From: Sympetrum striolatum
Taxonomy: Eukaryota > Arthropoda > Insecta > Odonata > Libellulidae
NCBI GenBank assembly: GCA_947579665.1
Contig: OX388347.1
Location: forward strand, 41,548,943-41,612,942
DNA: 64,000 bases
Direction: 5' to 3'
Shown here: positions 34,936-47,515 of the stretch, one piece after another
How the letters are laid out: every line of letters begins with the position of its first letter
Numbering within the stretch: position 1 is the stretch's first letter
The notes under the pieces: model-generated
Seen by the model: the letters and a program-made list of their open reading frames with translations, nothing else
Databases searched by the model: none
Told to the model about the DNA's origin: nothing
Made by a program: the position numbers and the translations under genes

Positions 34936-37540
34936 GGTAAGGAAAGTAAATTTATTTATCGTTTGATTTCTCGGTGCCTTTTAGAATGATCCAAACCCAG
35001 CTCTCAATGCTAATGTAGCGCGAAAGAAATTATTCAAATGGATTCGGTGCTTACTTTCGAAAGCTGTAATATGATTTTACTAGGATTGACGTGACGTTCA
35101 GTGGTAGATTGGAAATCATGCTAAGTTGTGAGGATAAAAAGAAAAAGCAGCTATTTTCAGTTCAACAAGGAAATTTTCTTCCACCGGTTTTGACTAATAA
35201 ATTCAAATTACAATCAGCTTAGCTTCACCTTTATAAAATTCTGCTTAGCTGCAGCTAATTCACTTGATTGTATATTATGTAATAATTTAGTCAAAGACGC
35301 CGAGTTGAAACGGTTATTGGGTTTAGAGGAGTCCAAATTTAGCCAGTTCTCTTATTTTGATATTGAGGGGCATTTTCTTCAATTGATTTGTTTAAGTTTG
35401 AAGCATGCCTAACGGATGAAAAGTAATAAATAAAATTAATAAAAAACGAAAACATTTGAGTCGAATGCGATGGGAATAATGCCGTTATCACAATAGAAAA
35501 ATTGACTTCAACTACTTGGGTAAGAAGTTTAAGCGCGTAATTGGACGAATAACTGAATTCTAGCAAATATGCGAGGAGGAGTATTGTTAAATATTACAGG
35601 GCTAGGAATTGAAAATCAATCATTAGAAAATTATCAAGAAAAACCACTAAAAAACAAAAGACCTGGTTCAACTTCAACCTATGAAGTAACTCATGGAATA
35701 CGACATAGCAAACAAAAAGAGATCTTCGGTACACATGCGATAAAGGTAATAACGGTAATAATACATAACTTAATTCAGTCTCCCAGAATTCACGAATAAA
35801 ATGACAACTGATTCACTTGATAATGCAATAGGTTGCTGTGATACTTGGTCACGTGATTGAAAAGAGGGGGTGCAGCCAAAGCTCAAACCTAAAATATTCC
35901 CCAATCAAAGTCATAAGTTACTTAATTGTCTTCCTCTAGCACAATGTGTTTGGAAATCACTGGTATGTACGCTTTTAAGAGTATGTAAATTATGTGATCT
36001 GTGCCTGGCATTACCGCTGACATTTTCCCTCGGAAGTTCAACTGCGGCTTGCAAAATGGGCGCTTTATATTTTTAATTATTAATATTTTAAAATAAGAAT
36101 AAGCCAAGAAGGGAATCTGAACTAAGTTCTACTAATGTGGGACAAAATGTTAGCACAATGTCCAATGGAGTTAATCCTTTGGGAATATGTGAAGAATTTT
36201 GAATTCACTCAAGGAGAAAATTAAACGCGAGTAAAGATTGAAGAAAGAAATTTTATTCCAATATTATTGCTGATAAACTAAAAGGAAAAAACTGAAGATT
36301 TTTCCTATTAGCTTCAAGACCATTTTTTGTTTTATGTGTTTTAGTTGATTAGAAATCAGTAAAAGCTTCATAAATAATACATCATACATAAGCATTGGTT
36401 GAATATTTTGAAAATCTTTAATTTATGAGGGTTTTTAACAATCCTGTATGCAATCAAACTTGTCCGAATCTCTTTAGCCGATGTATATAGTCAAATTAGT
36501 TGGTAAATTTCTGTTTGCTAACATACGAGAATGAATCTGCTGAACTGACGACTATCTGTTCTTTCGGGTAACACAGCATATGTTACTGTGGAGATCATAT
36601 TTTACCAAAGATACTATTGGCATTTTCAAATCAGGTACTTGTTGTCTTTTCCGGTTCTACAAAAATATGCTTTTTTATGCTCTGTCCTTTTGCTCATTGT
36701 GTTATACATCAATAGGGACTGAGTTATATTCTAGCTAGGTTTATTTTCTCTCTATCAATGTAGAAAATAATAACATCTTGGTTGAGCTGTATTCCTCGCA
36801 AATAATTATCGAGTTTTATGTAATAGCATCATTATGTTAAGAAATAAGAATCAAATTTGTTGAAAAAAATTAATATGTGGAAAATAGGAAGGAAATGATA
36901 GCTCTCGCAATTCAGTTTTTAATCTGTAGTTAAAATTAAAACTGGAGATGACTATATTTCAATTTTAAGGATACACGATAAGAGGCTTAACATCGTTCGT
37001 AAAATTCCAGAGAATGGGAAGATGACCCAATATAAAACTTTTTCTCGGCTCTCACGTTATACCGCTTTATTTCATAGATTTATGAACCCCTACAAGCAAA
37101 ATGTTTTCTTGGAATTATATCCCAGAATAGAGCACCAGGATTGATTATTAGGCAAATATTTGGAATATATAGGGACTGCTGATGATTGCTTTCTTCATAT
37201 ATTGCTTCCATCGTGGGCAGTTTGAAAATCTAATTAATAGGGGATGGGAAAATTTGATTACTACACAAATCCCGGCTTTCTCATTTTAACTTTCAGCCTT
37301 ATAGGTCTTCCATTTTTGCAAGCACTCAAATTCCTTAATATTTCAACGTTATTTCCTTTATTATAATTACTTCTTACTTTCAAAATAGTTATTAATGATT
37401 GTTGGATGACGATAGCGAAATTTGTTGTTTGTCATTTTTTCATGTCTTTCCACGAAGTGCGGCTAAAGAATCTAGATTTTATTATGATGAATTCTATTTC
37501 TATGCCCTTTATATAACACATTTAAAAGAAACCATTATTA
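34936..37540. other. AT-rich stretch, nothing recognised
   Basis: Small frames (for example 35569-35799 and 35870-36076) show no recognisable domain. Confidence 0.45.
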
Positions 37541-37680
37541 AGAAAATAGATACCCCTGAGGCGACAGTCACCTGATTTACGCTTAATGACTCTACATTAA
37601 CTTTAATAAAAATCAAATAAATAAACCATATGATTAATATTATAAAACATAGACAAATATTATATAAATAATAATAATGT
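37541..37680 (-). mobile_element. LINE 3' untranslated fragment related to 31041-31300
   Basis: Aligns with the other fragment at GATACCCCTGAGGCGACAGT and GACTCTACATTAACTTTAAT, with similar AT-rich flanks. Orientation is inferred from the partner. Confidence 0.4.
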
Positions 37681-37799
37681 ACTCATAATATTCAAAATAA
37701 TATAGCTTCCACACAATTTTTAAACAAAATTTATTCGAGGTTAGTATTTGGATAGCTAAATTAATAACTGTATTTCTGTTCATATATTACCGTTCTTAG

Positions 37800-38001
37800 T
37801 GGACGAGTGGTCAGCGTTCTAACTACACTATCGCTCCGACTCGGGTTCCGGATTCGAATCCCGGCTGATCGGCTTTTTCTGATCAGGGAATGGCTGTGTA
37901 TATTCGTCTATAGTTGCCGTTGCCTTCGTGAAAAACCTCCTCATAAATTCAATAGAGCTTAGGAAGACTTCACCAAATAGTGGCAACGGGAGCTTAACAG
38001 G
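37800..38001 (+). mobile_element. tRNA-derived SINE, family B copy 2
   Basis: Plus strand: head with A-box-like TGGACGAGTGGTCAGCG and B box GGATTCGAATCCCGG, then the body GATCAGGGAATGGCTGTG, GTTGCCTTCGTGAA, AGAGCTTAGGAAGACTTCAC and GGCAACGGGAGCTTA. It matches the inverted copy at 11345-11555 over head and body. No target duplication could be fixed. Confidence 0.75.
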
Positions 38002-38159
38002 AAAAGATAAGTTTACGTAAGTTTATAGCTAAGTATAATTAAGTTTATAAGTATGTTCACAACCAAGTTTATTCGATTACCTATAAAAGTAAGATTCGAG
38101 ACAAAATTAAACGACTAAATAGAATGACTAGAATTATAATCTTTGCAGTACTAAAATAG

Positions 38160-38720
38160 ATGTGAAACATTCCTTTCATTTAAGCATGGCGGCACGGACA
38201 CTATGTAACAAGTTCGTATTTAAGATGCAAATAATCCCCCTATCGAGAGTTTTGCGAAACAATAACTTTTTACGGCGAATTCAGTCCGCGATGGCCCCGA
38301 AAGTAATCAACTCGGACCGCAACCCCTTTCTCGCGAATATCCGCAAAAGTTATTGACCCTAAAAGCGAGACACGCAGTTGCGGGGACAAAACAACGAGTC
38401 CGAGCGGCGACCCTGGCGAAGAAACGGCGGGGAAAGTGAAAGTGGCGACGGGGAGGAAGTGAAAGTGGCGAAGGGAAAGAAAGACGAAAGAGAGAGCGAG
38501 GGAATTTAATGGACTCGAAGAAAATGGAAAGGAAAGAGACATGGAGGGAGTGCATGGGGAAGGAGCATTGCGCAGTTATATAGAGATCCCCAAAAGGATT
38601 CTAATGGGCCGGGGGAAGGCGATTTCATCCGAAGTCGGAGTGCAGACGCACGCCGAGGGAGGAATTTTCCGTCTGGCAAATTTAAATATTTAAGCGCAGC
38701 ACTTCCGCGTGACAAGTATC
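38160..38720. other. GC-richer island
   Basis: GC-rich with purine-rich runs (GTGGCGACGGGGAGGAAGTG at about 38442). Three overlapping frames on two strands, none with a domain. No gene called. Confidence 0.4.
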
Positions 38721-40640
38721 GCTATGCCGTAGTATGTGCTTTAGTCGAGTTAGAGGGATGCTTCAGGAATATTAAGCCGTGTCACTGTACTACAGCGCTC
38801 TTCGCAGGTCCATTCACCTCTGCCAGCCCTTCGTCTAGTTTTCCCTTTTAAAAACAACTCAAAGTGAGTATTATGTGCTCCACGGAAGCTTTTTGCAGAA
38901 AAATATGGAATATGACTATATAATTATGAATATGACGGTTCATACACTATATTTACGCTCTGAAAAATGGAACAAAACGTTTATCCTTACCACAGAGAGG
39001 TTACGTTATTGCCGTAAAAAGTTATCGTTTCCTTTCTGTGGTATCGGCAAAAGTTTTGTTTCATTTTGTCGGTTCATTATAGCTTCCTAGTCTTGCCAGA
39101 ATCTATTGATAGTATGTACCTTAACACTATCGTTCTGTATAACAGATGATGACCGGGGTCATGCTTAGTCATTTCGCTGTCTGAGGTGAGATGTAATATG
39201 TACCCTTTTTACTCATTCCAGACTCATTTTATTTATTTATTTACGAGTGGATTTCCTCACTAAAAATTACGGAACTAATGATCGCTCATAAAATATCCTC
39301 AATTATTATCGTATACCTCTGTTTCCTCATAAATTAAAATAATCTTCTTCGATTTTAAAAATCAATTATGATGGAAATTGAATCTAGAAACATATACAGA
39401 ACGCCTGCAAAATAACGGTAAAATCTTATTAAATTAATCTAATTCGTGGAAATTACTTGAAATGACACCATCAAAACTTATTTGTACTTCTACAGGGCTC
39501 ATTTGGCGAAAATGTTCAAAAACTTTCGCCTATCCTCTACCTATTGGTATGACCTAACTACCTGTATGTTTTGTTTAATAAAGAAAAATACTTAAATATC
39601 GATTTTGATGCATCCATTGAGAAGTGCCTAAAGCTAGAGAACGCGTTCAGTACATAAAAGCTTGATGGTAGCACAATAAATACGTAGAATCTACAGCATT
39701 GCATTCGTAAATTAGATAAACCATTTACTATAAAGAGAAAATCTATAATTAAATGTTATTTTTGTAAGATATTTCCTCTTTCCACATTTATGCCTTAAAC
39801 CTAATTGTGTATAATTTTTTTACCCGTCTTTTCGTTGACCCAAAAGTTATTGAACCAAAAGATCAAGTAGGTTTTGACCGCATAATTCAATTTTGTATTT
39901 ATTCTAATAAGATTATGCAGTTAACACAGGCAGGTTCTGTAATTCTTAGCTACTAATTTTATTTATGTAATTTATTGATCATTATTTATTTAAATTTATT
40001 TTAAATTAGCATATTTTAAAGAAATATATCGATCTTGCATTTATAATTGAAAATGGTTTAAGTGTATACAATATTTAAGGTTCGCAAAATATTCAAAATT
40101 CATTCGAAATGTTAATCTATATAACCTCGCCATTTCCTTGATGATTGATTATTTCTCTCCTCCCAGAACCGGGAAGCGTTCTCACTAATTAAGTTTTCTT
40201 GCCATAAATATTTACATTTATTGCTTGGCACACTCGCTGATTAGTCGCTTGCAGCGTTTGAATATCGATTTTCATTATTGCGCAAAGTGGCTGAAGAGTA
40301 TCTCATTGTTGGAATAATATTGCTGCCCCCACACGGTTTTGTTTTCCCCTGGGGTTGATGTTGCTCTAAAGGTTTTCATGTATATAATTTGAAATTCATG
40401 ATAGGATTGAGGTTAAAGTTCACCCAGCACTTTTGAGAAACACACTAGCGTTATTACTGTCGAAGATGTGGTACTGGGACTTGTCCATTCCTGGATTAAT
40501 AAATTTCGGTATTCTATTTAAATTTCAACTAACGTGGAGCATGTATTCTATGTGGATTGGCAGCATGAATGTGCAAAGTGGTGTCACAAATGAACTTGCT
40601 CTACCCCTAGATGTGGTTTTGAATTATATAACTCTATATC
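38721..40640. other. AT-rich stretch, nothing recognised
   Basis: No gene. TTTATTTATTTATTTACGAG at about 39228-39247 resembles an inverted LINE tail. Confidence 0.4.
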
Positions 40641-40647
40641 CTCCTCT

Positions 40648-40771
40648 AGTATTAATATCATTAAAAATACTTCGACAGCTTAGGTCATTTCGCGCATTAG
40701 CTCTGGGAATCGAACCCGGGACCGCTTTCACCAAAGGCAAACGCGCTGTCCACATTAGCATCCGGGAGTCC
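40648..40771 (-). mobile_element. tRNA-derived SINE, family A copy 2
   Basis: Minus strand: GGACTCCCGGATGCTAATGT, then GACAGCGCGTTTGCC, GGTGAAAGCGGTCCCGGG and TTCGATTCCC, followed by GAAATGACCTAAGCTGTCG. Same head and body as 14458-14587 and 56538-56664. Imperfect direct repeats (TATCCTCCTCTA near 40636 and TATCTCCTCTA near 40772) may be the target duplication. A 116-codon open frame that runs through this SINE is a by-product. Confidence 0.8.
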
Positions 40772-41905
40772 TATCTCCTCTAAATAATCATAGAAATCAG
40801 TCAACGGTATCAGTATTATTATTATATTAATTGATTATTGTCCAATTTTTATCATTATCATTAAGTTGGGAGTAACATCCGAACCCAGTACGCAACATAA
40901 CTACCCTAGATATTTACTTTCACACTTATACTGTATTGTATCGTATTTTAACCACTCATACATATGCATTATAACAATTGAGTAATAATAGGTGCACGTA
41001 TCATACTATATTTTATCATTAAATATATCTATTACCTCATGCCACAGAGATAATGTTCGCTATACCACGTGTACTTGTGGTTTCAGAAGATATAAACTTA
41101 GTTTTTATGCAATGGAAATAATTTCCTCCGGTTGAGAAAAATCTAAAATTTCTGAGTTATCGGTGAGGCGAAGAGGAAAATAGAGGTAATTTTACGGAAG
41201 CAACGTTTGATCGTATTGTTGCTTAAAGTTCGAAAATTTACATTCCTAGATCAAACCAACTTTCCCGGAATCTGCGACTTTCATCAATAGACGCTGCTTT
41301 AACATACGCCTCAAGCTCCACGGCTTTTAGCCCCAGACTTTTAAATAGAAGTTCAAATTTAATAGCCGCCTTTGGAGTACTCACTGGCCACCTCCCTTCG
41401 AAATAAGGCCAAAGCCAAAGCAGCCTTTGTAGCGCACTTAGGTTTATTTACCGCCACAGATTTCCGAACTGGATTAAAGAGAACGAATTTGAAATTGCGC
41501 AAGAGGATTTTTTCTTAGTGTTTCTCTCAAGCTGGAGTGAATGTAAAGAATATATTTATAGGGGGACTTTCGTAATTATAGAGTTATTTAATTGAGTATT
41601 CGCCATGGACTTCGTAGTAGCAGAGTTGAATAAAATGGTGCCTCGACAACTAAGGTCATATGTACCGGATTTCTCAGTGTTTAAAAACCCTCTTCTCTTA
41701 AATAAGAATAATACGATATAGGACAGATAAAAAAATCAAAAGAAAATATTTTTCCTCGTTAGATCATATAAAAGTTTAAAGTTTACACAAAAAATATTTT
41801 TTTTGGCCTCGATACGAATTCTAATCTAATATCAATGATTTTACGATTATTGTAACTGTATTTAACCACTCTAGTTTTCGCCTGTGGTTTTAACTATAGG
41901 GCTGT
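40772..41905. other. Mostly AT-rich spacer
   Basis: No gene. A slightly GC-richer part near 41270-41480 holds no recognisable element. Confidence 0.4.
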
Positions 41906-42010
41906 GTTCTGGATGGGTAGCTCATATGGTTAAAGCAGCCTCCCGGATAGAGAAAGATCACGGATTCGATTCCAGGCCACATCAGACTTTTTTCAAGTCG
42001 GTTTTTTCCT
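41906..42010 (+). mobile_element. tRNA-like SINE fragment
   Basis: Plus strand: GGATGGGTAGCTCATATGGT is a good A-box region and GGATTCGATTCCAGGCC a B box. The 5' and 3' arms do not form a proper acceptor stem, and the sequence runs on into TTTTTTCAAGTCGG. A SINE head, not a tRNA gene. Confidence 0.55.
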
Positions 42011-42179
42011 TGGGAATAATCGATAATAGCTGAAGAACAACTATCAAAACACCCGTATTGTTCAAGCAGTTAAATACGAAGGAACCTAATTAATAATTCC
42101 ATGCTGAAATTGTTAAGCATTCTTGAATCGCGCCGATCAAGTCAATTCCAATACCTTTTTAGAATTCTACTGCGGAAGA

Positions 42180-42890
42180 CGGTTCTATTTAGCCCCGCAC
42201 TATTTTGCGGCACCCTTCCTCCCTCATCTCACATCCTTCCTCCGCGCCTCATCTCAATTTCCTACTCCGCTGTCATTTGTTCCTTCAACGTGGCTCTAAT
42301 CCCAGCCGCAGTCTGAGCCGTTCAGACACTGCCATATCGGCCACAGATTCCGAATTTCAATTCCGGCCCACCTTCCTCGTTCCGCACTTCCCCAATCTCG
42401 GCTCGGAATGACATGTAATGACCTAGGAGGGGAGGAGTGCCAAGCCAGGAGGAGTAATCGACATCAAGGAAATCAAATGGAGTGCCTCCGAGTTGTTGTT
42501 TTGGAGAGGGTAGTTACGCTCTCTCCGGAAGCGCTTCCCGTCTGAATGGGATACAAAGAAAATGTGTTTTGCCTTTGAAGCTCACCTCTCTCGCGATCGG
42601 ATGCTTCCTCTCGTATTCCGCGTGCGTTTTTTTCTGCCCGTCAAAGACGTCGCGATCCGAAGGTTTTATTTCCCGGGGAGGTTCGCGGGGAAACGCGGGT
42701 GTTTTTTTTGGAGGTTCTGGGAGAACAATTTTCGTTCGCGGCGATTCGTAAATTTGTAATTGGGCGTACGCGATGTTTCACGGCGGGTGGATTAGCCAAG
42801 CGTTCCCTTACGCGGAGGCTTTGGGTATGGAATTGGAAGAGATTACCTCACCGTGTCCTCGGAGTAATTCTGCCTCGGTGCTGGTATTAA
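42180..42890. other. GC-richer island
   Basis: High GC with many CpGs and overlapping plus-strand frames (42205-42411, 42482-42751, 42562-42759). None carries a recognisable domain and no splice structure is evident. Confidence 0.4.
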
Positions 42891-43861
42891 CTCAGTTACA
42901 TTAGGCTTATAGACTCGCAGTATCATATTAGACTTCTTCGACCAGTTTTTGAGTTTAATGTGACTGATGGTAGAAATGCAATTTTTTATTTTGTTAAGGA
43001 GTAGTTGGGAATGAAGGAATTAATCTTACTTGAATCTATTGAAGTGAACAGAAATAATTGCATTGAATATATTTCAAAGTTATAATATTAAATTTTCTTT
43101 TTCTCATAAATATTTCAGGAAATAACGTTTAGTGAATATCTGAGTAATTACGATTGATTATTTATTTGCGTTTCCATAAGACAAATGCAAGAACTCGTCC
43201 TTTGGCGGGAGTTCTAAGGGATATTCACTCCCTATTTAATTGAATTTCCACCAACTCGATGGCCTCAAGAGTTTTTTTAGTAAAGATTGGTAAGTCATTT
43301 CATAATTGGCAAACTCCTTTCTGTAAGGAATTAAAAATTACTTTTATCTTATTATAGGGATTTGTCGTTATTAAATTTATCGTAAAGATAAACGAGAATC
43401 TTTTTTATCCTTCGGGTTTTACCTGGTTGCATGTCTTATCATGGGGAGAAAATCTTATCCTTAAGATTACAGAAATTAATTTTATTTATGTAATCTACAA
43501 CTAACGACTTTTACATCATGGGGACATATTTTCAACGATATGAAATGAATTTCTAAGGGAAATAAAGTATCAGTATCAGGCATTGATCATTTTTCGTAAT
43601 TTTTCACATAATAAATAATGAAATCAAAATATATCAATTGAGAAAGTATATAATGAGTATATTGATCAGCAATTCCGTTACGTGAGGATGATATAAAATT
43701 TAGATCAATCGATACCATGAAAATCGTTTTCAGCTCAATTTGATACATTAGTCAAGTTAATTGGTTTAAATATAAGAACAAAATTACAGTAGATTTGGAA
43801 AATTGGGAAAGGATGTTTTGCACGAGATGGTGTGTCACCAGGAAAAATCCCACGGAAGAAT
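42891..43861. other. AT-rich spacer
   Basis: Nothing recognised. Confidence 0.45.
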
Positions 43862-43971
43862 AGACGTGAAAAAAGTCCGACGGGACCGGGAATCGAACCG
43901 GGGTCTCCCGTCTCCCGTCTCCCGGTCAGGTGCTCTGTCCGTCCCGGTCCCGTCGGACGTTTTTCAAGTCT
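43862..43971 (-). mobile_element. Palindromic tRNA-like element
   Basis: Minus strand tRNA-like core with A-box-like ACAGAGCACCTGACC and B box CCGGTTCGATTCCCGG. Unusually, 28 bp arms (43862-43889 and 43944-43971) are inverted copies with two mismatches, far longer than a 7 bp acceptor stem. Between them CTCCCGT/CTCCCG is repeated three times, enlarging the variable region. Probably a tRNA-derived SINE or a tRNA-like foldback; not a functional tRNA. Confidence 0.65.
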
Positions 43972-45259
43972 AATCTCGCTTGGGATTTTAAAAGTAGATT
44001 TTATGAGTTTAACTTCCCTGGTTTATTGCGTATTGTACGATAAGTTCTTTCAGGGCTATTTATTTCTTTAATTAATCTGATGTCGGAATTATTTTGAAAT
44101 ACGCCACTTGCTGGTCTTCTCTCTACAGTCGGTGTTATCTCGGCTTTTGTATGTGCTACTGAACTAAGAGAACTAGGAAAAACCTCTGTCAAATCAGTGC
44201 GCGTCTGATGCTTCAAATACTAAAAAAACAGGAAACTTGTAAAATTCCTTCTATTGTCTTGTGTTAAACAATAATGACATTTCATATCAGCAGATGGCAC
44301 TTCGTTAGCGGTGAAATGTGGTATCACTTTGCCGCCAATTTGGCGTATCTGTTAGCGATATACCTTATCGTATTTCAACTCGGGCAATTCAACATTTGAA
44401 TTGAAACGTCAACCTCAACGTTCGCATGCTGATTATCAGAGCCATGAACCCGGAAAATTTCTATTTTCCATTCCTCTCGATGCAGAATCGTTCTCCAGAT
44501 TCTATCCGGAAAACAATTGATGAACAACGGAGAAGGCAGGTCATAGCATTGGGTTAGGAAATGGTGATGGAAAATGAATTTAAAAATGGGAATTAACTTG
44601 TTAGAAAAAGCCAGAGAATTTTCGGATCGGTTCAATGGGTTTATTATTCAGTTCTTGGATATTCGGCGTGGAGAACGAATTTCGCTTTGGAAAAACCATA
44701 TTCCAAATCCTGACCTTAATATTCTCTTGCGGAGGTTAACCTCTGCCGCTCGGGGAGCAGAATATGGGAATTCCTTTATTTTATATATGGGATCAGATTA
44801 TTGGGTTTCGGAGACATAACAAAGTATAATTCGGTGGTGGATTGACAAGAACTTTATTTTACCTCCTAGGCATTCACTAATGACCTAAAATCCATCCACA
44901 CTATCGTTAAAATTACATAGATAATATTACCAACTTTTTTCGAGGAAACTTGTTCTTTTACAATGAAATCATCCATGATAGTTCTTTCACTCATTAAAAA
45001 ATTGAAGTTGCCACAAATCTCTGGTATATGGATATAAATATTGTTTGTTTTATGTTATTATATATATTGATACAATTCATTAAAATTTTTACTGAATATA
45101 GTTAATGATTTATCGCATATATGTACTTCTTCATAAGGTATTTATATATTTTGCTATGTCTTTTCTCATTTTTTAGTTATTACTATCAGTAGATTTGCGT
45201 AGGTTTTTCACATACCCCCTCTTTATGAGTGTTTTTCTTGTGCATTAATTTTTTTTATA
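43972..45259. other. Mixed to AT-rich spacer
   Basis: Overlapping small frames (44375-44635 minus, 44574-44819 plus) without recognisable domains. No gene called. Confidence 0.4.
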
Positions 45260-45405
45260 AGAATCTCGTAAGTTTTTTGCATTCATGATTATTCTCAAAT
45301 TTTCTCATATTATTTTTTTATTTTAATTATTGCATAAGATGAGCTAGATGAATGAAGAGACTTTTAATCTCAATATCGTCCAATTAAAGACGATTTATTT
45401 TTATT
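45260..45405 (+). repeat. Dispersed repeat ending with AAAGACGA, copy 3
   Basis: Aligns with 8875-9078: TTCTCATATTATT, TTAATTATTGCATAA, GAAGAGACTTTTAATCTCAA and the end CGTCCAATTAAAGACGATTT. Same orientation as all other copies. Confidence 0.5.
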
Positions 45406-46319
45406 GTATAGGACTATTTGATCGTTCACTATTCGTGCCTTAAGCATTCACTAAACCACAAATTACTGACTTTGGTCTTGTCAAAACTACGATAAAAATA
45501 TTGAAACAGAACGGTACCTTAAAAATGCCAGGCGTACAATTTATCTATCGCAAAAAAACTTTGCTTTCAGGATAAATTGCGTAATGTGGCGACGACATTC
45601 TCGAGAAAGGTTTAAAAAATTAATTTGCTTTTTGTTTTGTTACGATTTCCTAAATATATCCTTATATTTTAATCCTGAGCTTTCTAGTAATTTCAATGAT
45701 CAACCGTGTTGCGTATTGAAAGTGTTGAAATAAAAAATCAATCATTCTGATGTTTTTCAAAAGTCCCCTAATCGTTTTTATGGTTAAAAAACACAATTTT
45801 CATATATACTTCGTGAAAAATGATCAGGAATAAAGGAATTCTTTGCAACCTACAGAAGTATAGTACCTATTGTAATATAAAGGGAAATTAAATTCTACGC
45901 TACATAAAACATAAATACATAATTTCAGCGAAACCCCAAAAACTTCTAACATTCCGATTTTTCAATATTAAAAAAACAAAGGTTTGTTGCATATTTTGTT
46001 GTGATCGCTTCAAATTTGCCGTACAAATATTGAATAACTTTAAGCTGCGAAGTCTTTAAACCATGAAGCTCAACCAGGAAACCAGGGAATGAAAAATAAC
46101 TTGTATTATTATCTGATCCATTAGCAGAATTTTAAATCTGTTCGTGTTATTTTACTCCATTTTTTGACAAATAATGGTAGTAAAATGCATGAAAACTTGC
46201 TTTTAATTTACAAACGATGAATTTGGCTCGAAGGAAATTCCTCGATGCAGCAAAATCGAACGCACAAACATAGTCGCGCCATTCCCATAGCGAAGAAAAG
46301 ACTCGCTGCTCGTTGTGTA
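45406..46319. other. AT-rich spacer
   Basis: Nothing recognised. Confidence 0.45.
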
Positions 46320-46740
46320 CGTACCGTCCCAAAGGACAGGCGCCAACATTTTCACCTAGGCAACGGCACCATTTAGAGTTTCCGTTCGGTGGCGGTACAA
46401 TGAAAGGAACGCAGTTCGTCTCCCGTCTCGTTATTCACGGGTGCCGGCGGCTTTGACCGTGCCGACACTGGGTCGCTTTTGCGCATATCGAGTGTATTTG
46501 GAAATCTTTCTGTGGAAATGTGGCACTGCATCTCGCGCATCGCCAGCTGTGCCTATGAAAGCGCTCCCTGATTCCTGCTCTTCCATTGCTTCACTCAAAA
46601 AGACTGAAATATGGACACCGGTGCTTTCACTGCTCTCGATCGCAAAAGTAACTAGGTCCTTTGCGCCTTTCCAAAAGTGCTAATTCATCGGTATCCTATC
46701 CATTTTTGTAGTACGTTTCCCGCCATGGTTTCCTATCATC
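46320..46740. other. GC-richer island
   Basis: An 80-codon frame (46441-46683) is open on the plus strand but shows no known motif. No gene called. Confidence 0.35.
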
Positions 46741-46857
46741 TCCAGGAGGGAATTTTCACCTGTTTTTGAGGATCAAAAAATCGAAAACTAGTTGATTGTC
46801 CGAGGGTTGTCTTGGGAATACATTGCGTCAATCCTTTCTGTCCTGACATAAGAATGG

Positions 46858-47515
46858 ATTATAATAACAATTTATTATGCTCTGTGTAGATTCCCATAGA
46901 GCAACACAAGATACAAAATGTTTAGAGTACAATAAATTTAAAAAAATCACGACAGAAATACAAAAATATTTGGAAATACAAAGGTGCAAAATAAATAAGA
47001 ACACAACAGGGAATTTAGAACTTGAAGATAGAAAACAAGAGAGGAAAAAGAACTAGATACAACTCGTCTAACACAAAATACTCATTTAAACACCAGCAGC
47101 TAAGAGATAGTTGAATAATTTAAACTTAAAAACTCTCACCGAGCTGGAATATATTATAGAATCAGGTAAAGACTTCCAGAATTCCAGAGCCTTCAATCTG
47201 AAATGAATTAAGGAACATATTTGATCAAGGAGTAGGATATTTAATTTGCTCGGGTCCATTTCGTGTTAATCTAGTATTGCTAGAAAGCTGACTTTTACGA
47301 GTGAAAAGGGCAGAAATATAGTTCGGCTCCGAATTTTTGAACACCAAGAAAAGAAAAGATCCGAGCATGAACTTCCGTCTTCTAATTGGAGAAAGCCACG
47401 ACAGTTGGCAACGAAATTTAGAAACGTGATAATATTTACGAAGGTTAAAAACAAATCTAACGAATGAAACAATTATCATCGTTATCTTATTATCATTTTC
47501 ATTACACACTTCTCA
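46858..47515 (-). mobile_element. 5'-truncated LINE 3' end with reverse transcriptase C-terminus
   Basis: Minus strand frame 47509-47225 reads VRFVFNLRKYYHVSKFRCQL then SWLSPIRRRKFMLGSFLF, the conserved post-reverse-transcriptase block. After breaks it continues with ALEFWKSLPDSI and SVRVFKFKLFNYLL (about 47200-47103). The 3' end lies at about 46858-46870 with an ATAATAACAATTTATTA tail (plus-strand reading), and GCTCTGTGTAGATTCCCATA nearby parallels the end region of family L-A. Truncated at its 5' end, related to but distinct from L-A. Confidence 0.75.

Noticed and set aside
40433..40783. A 116-codon open frame as a gene
   Set aside because: Its second half runs antisense through a SINE (40648-40771), so the frame is accidental.
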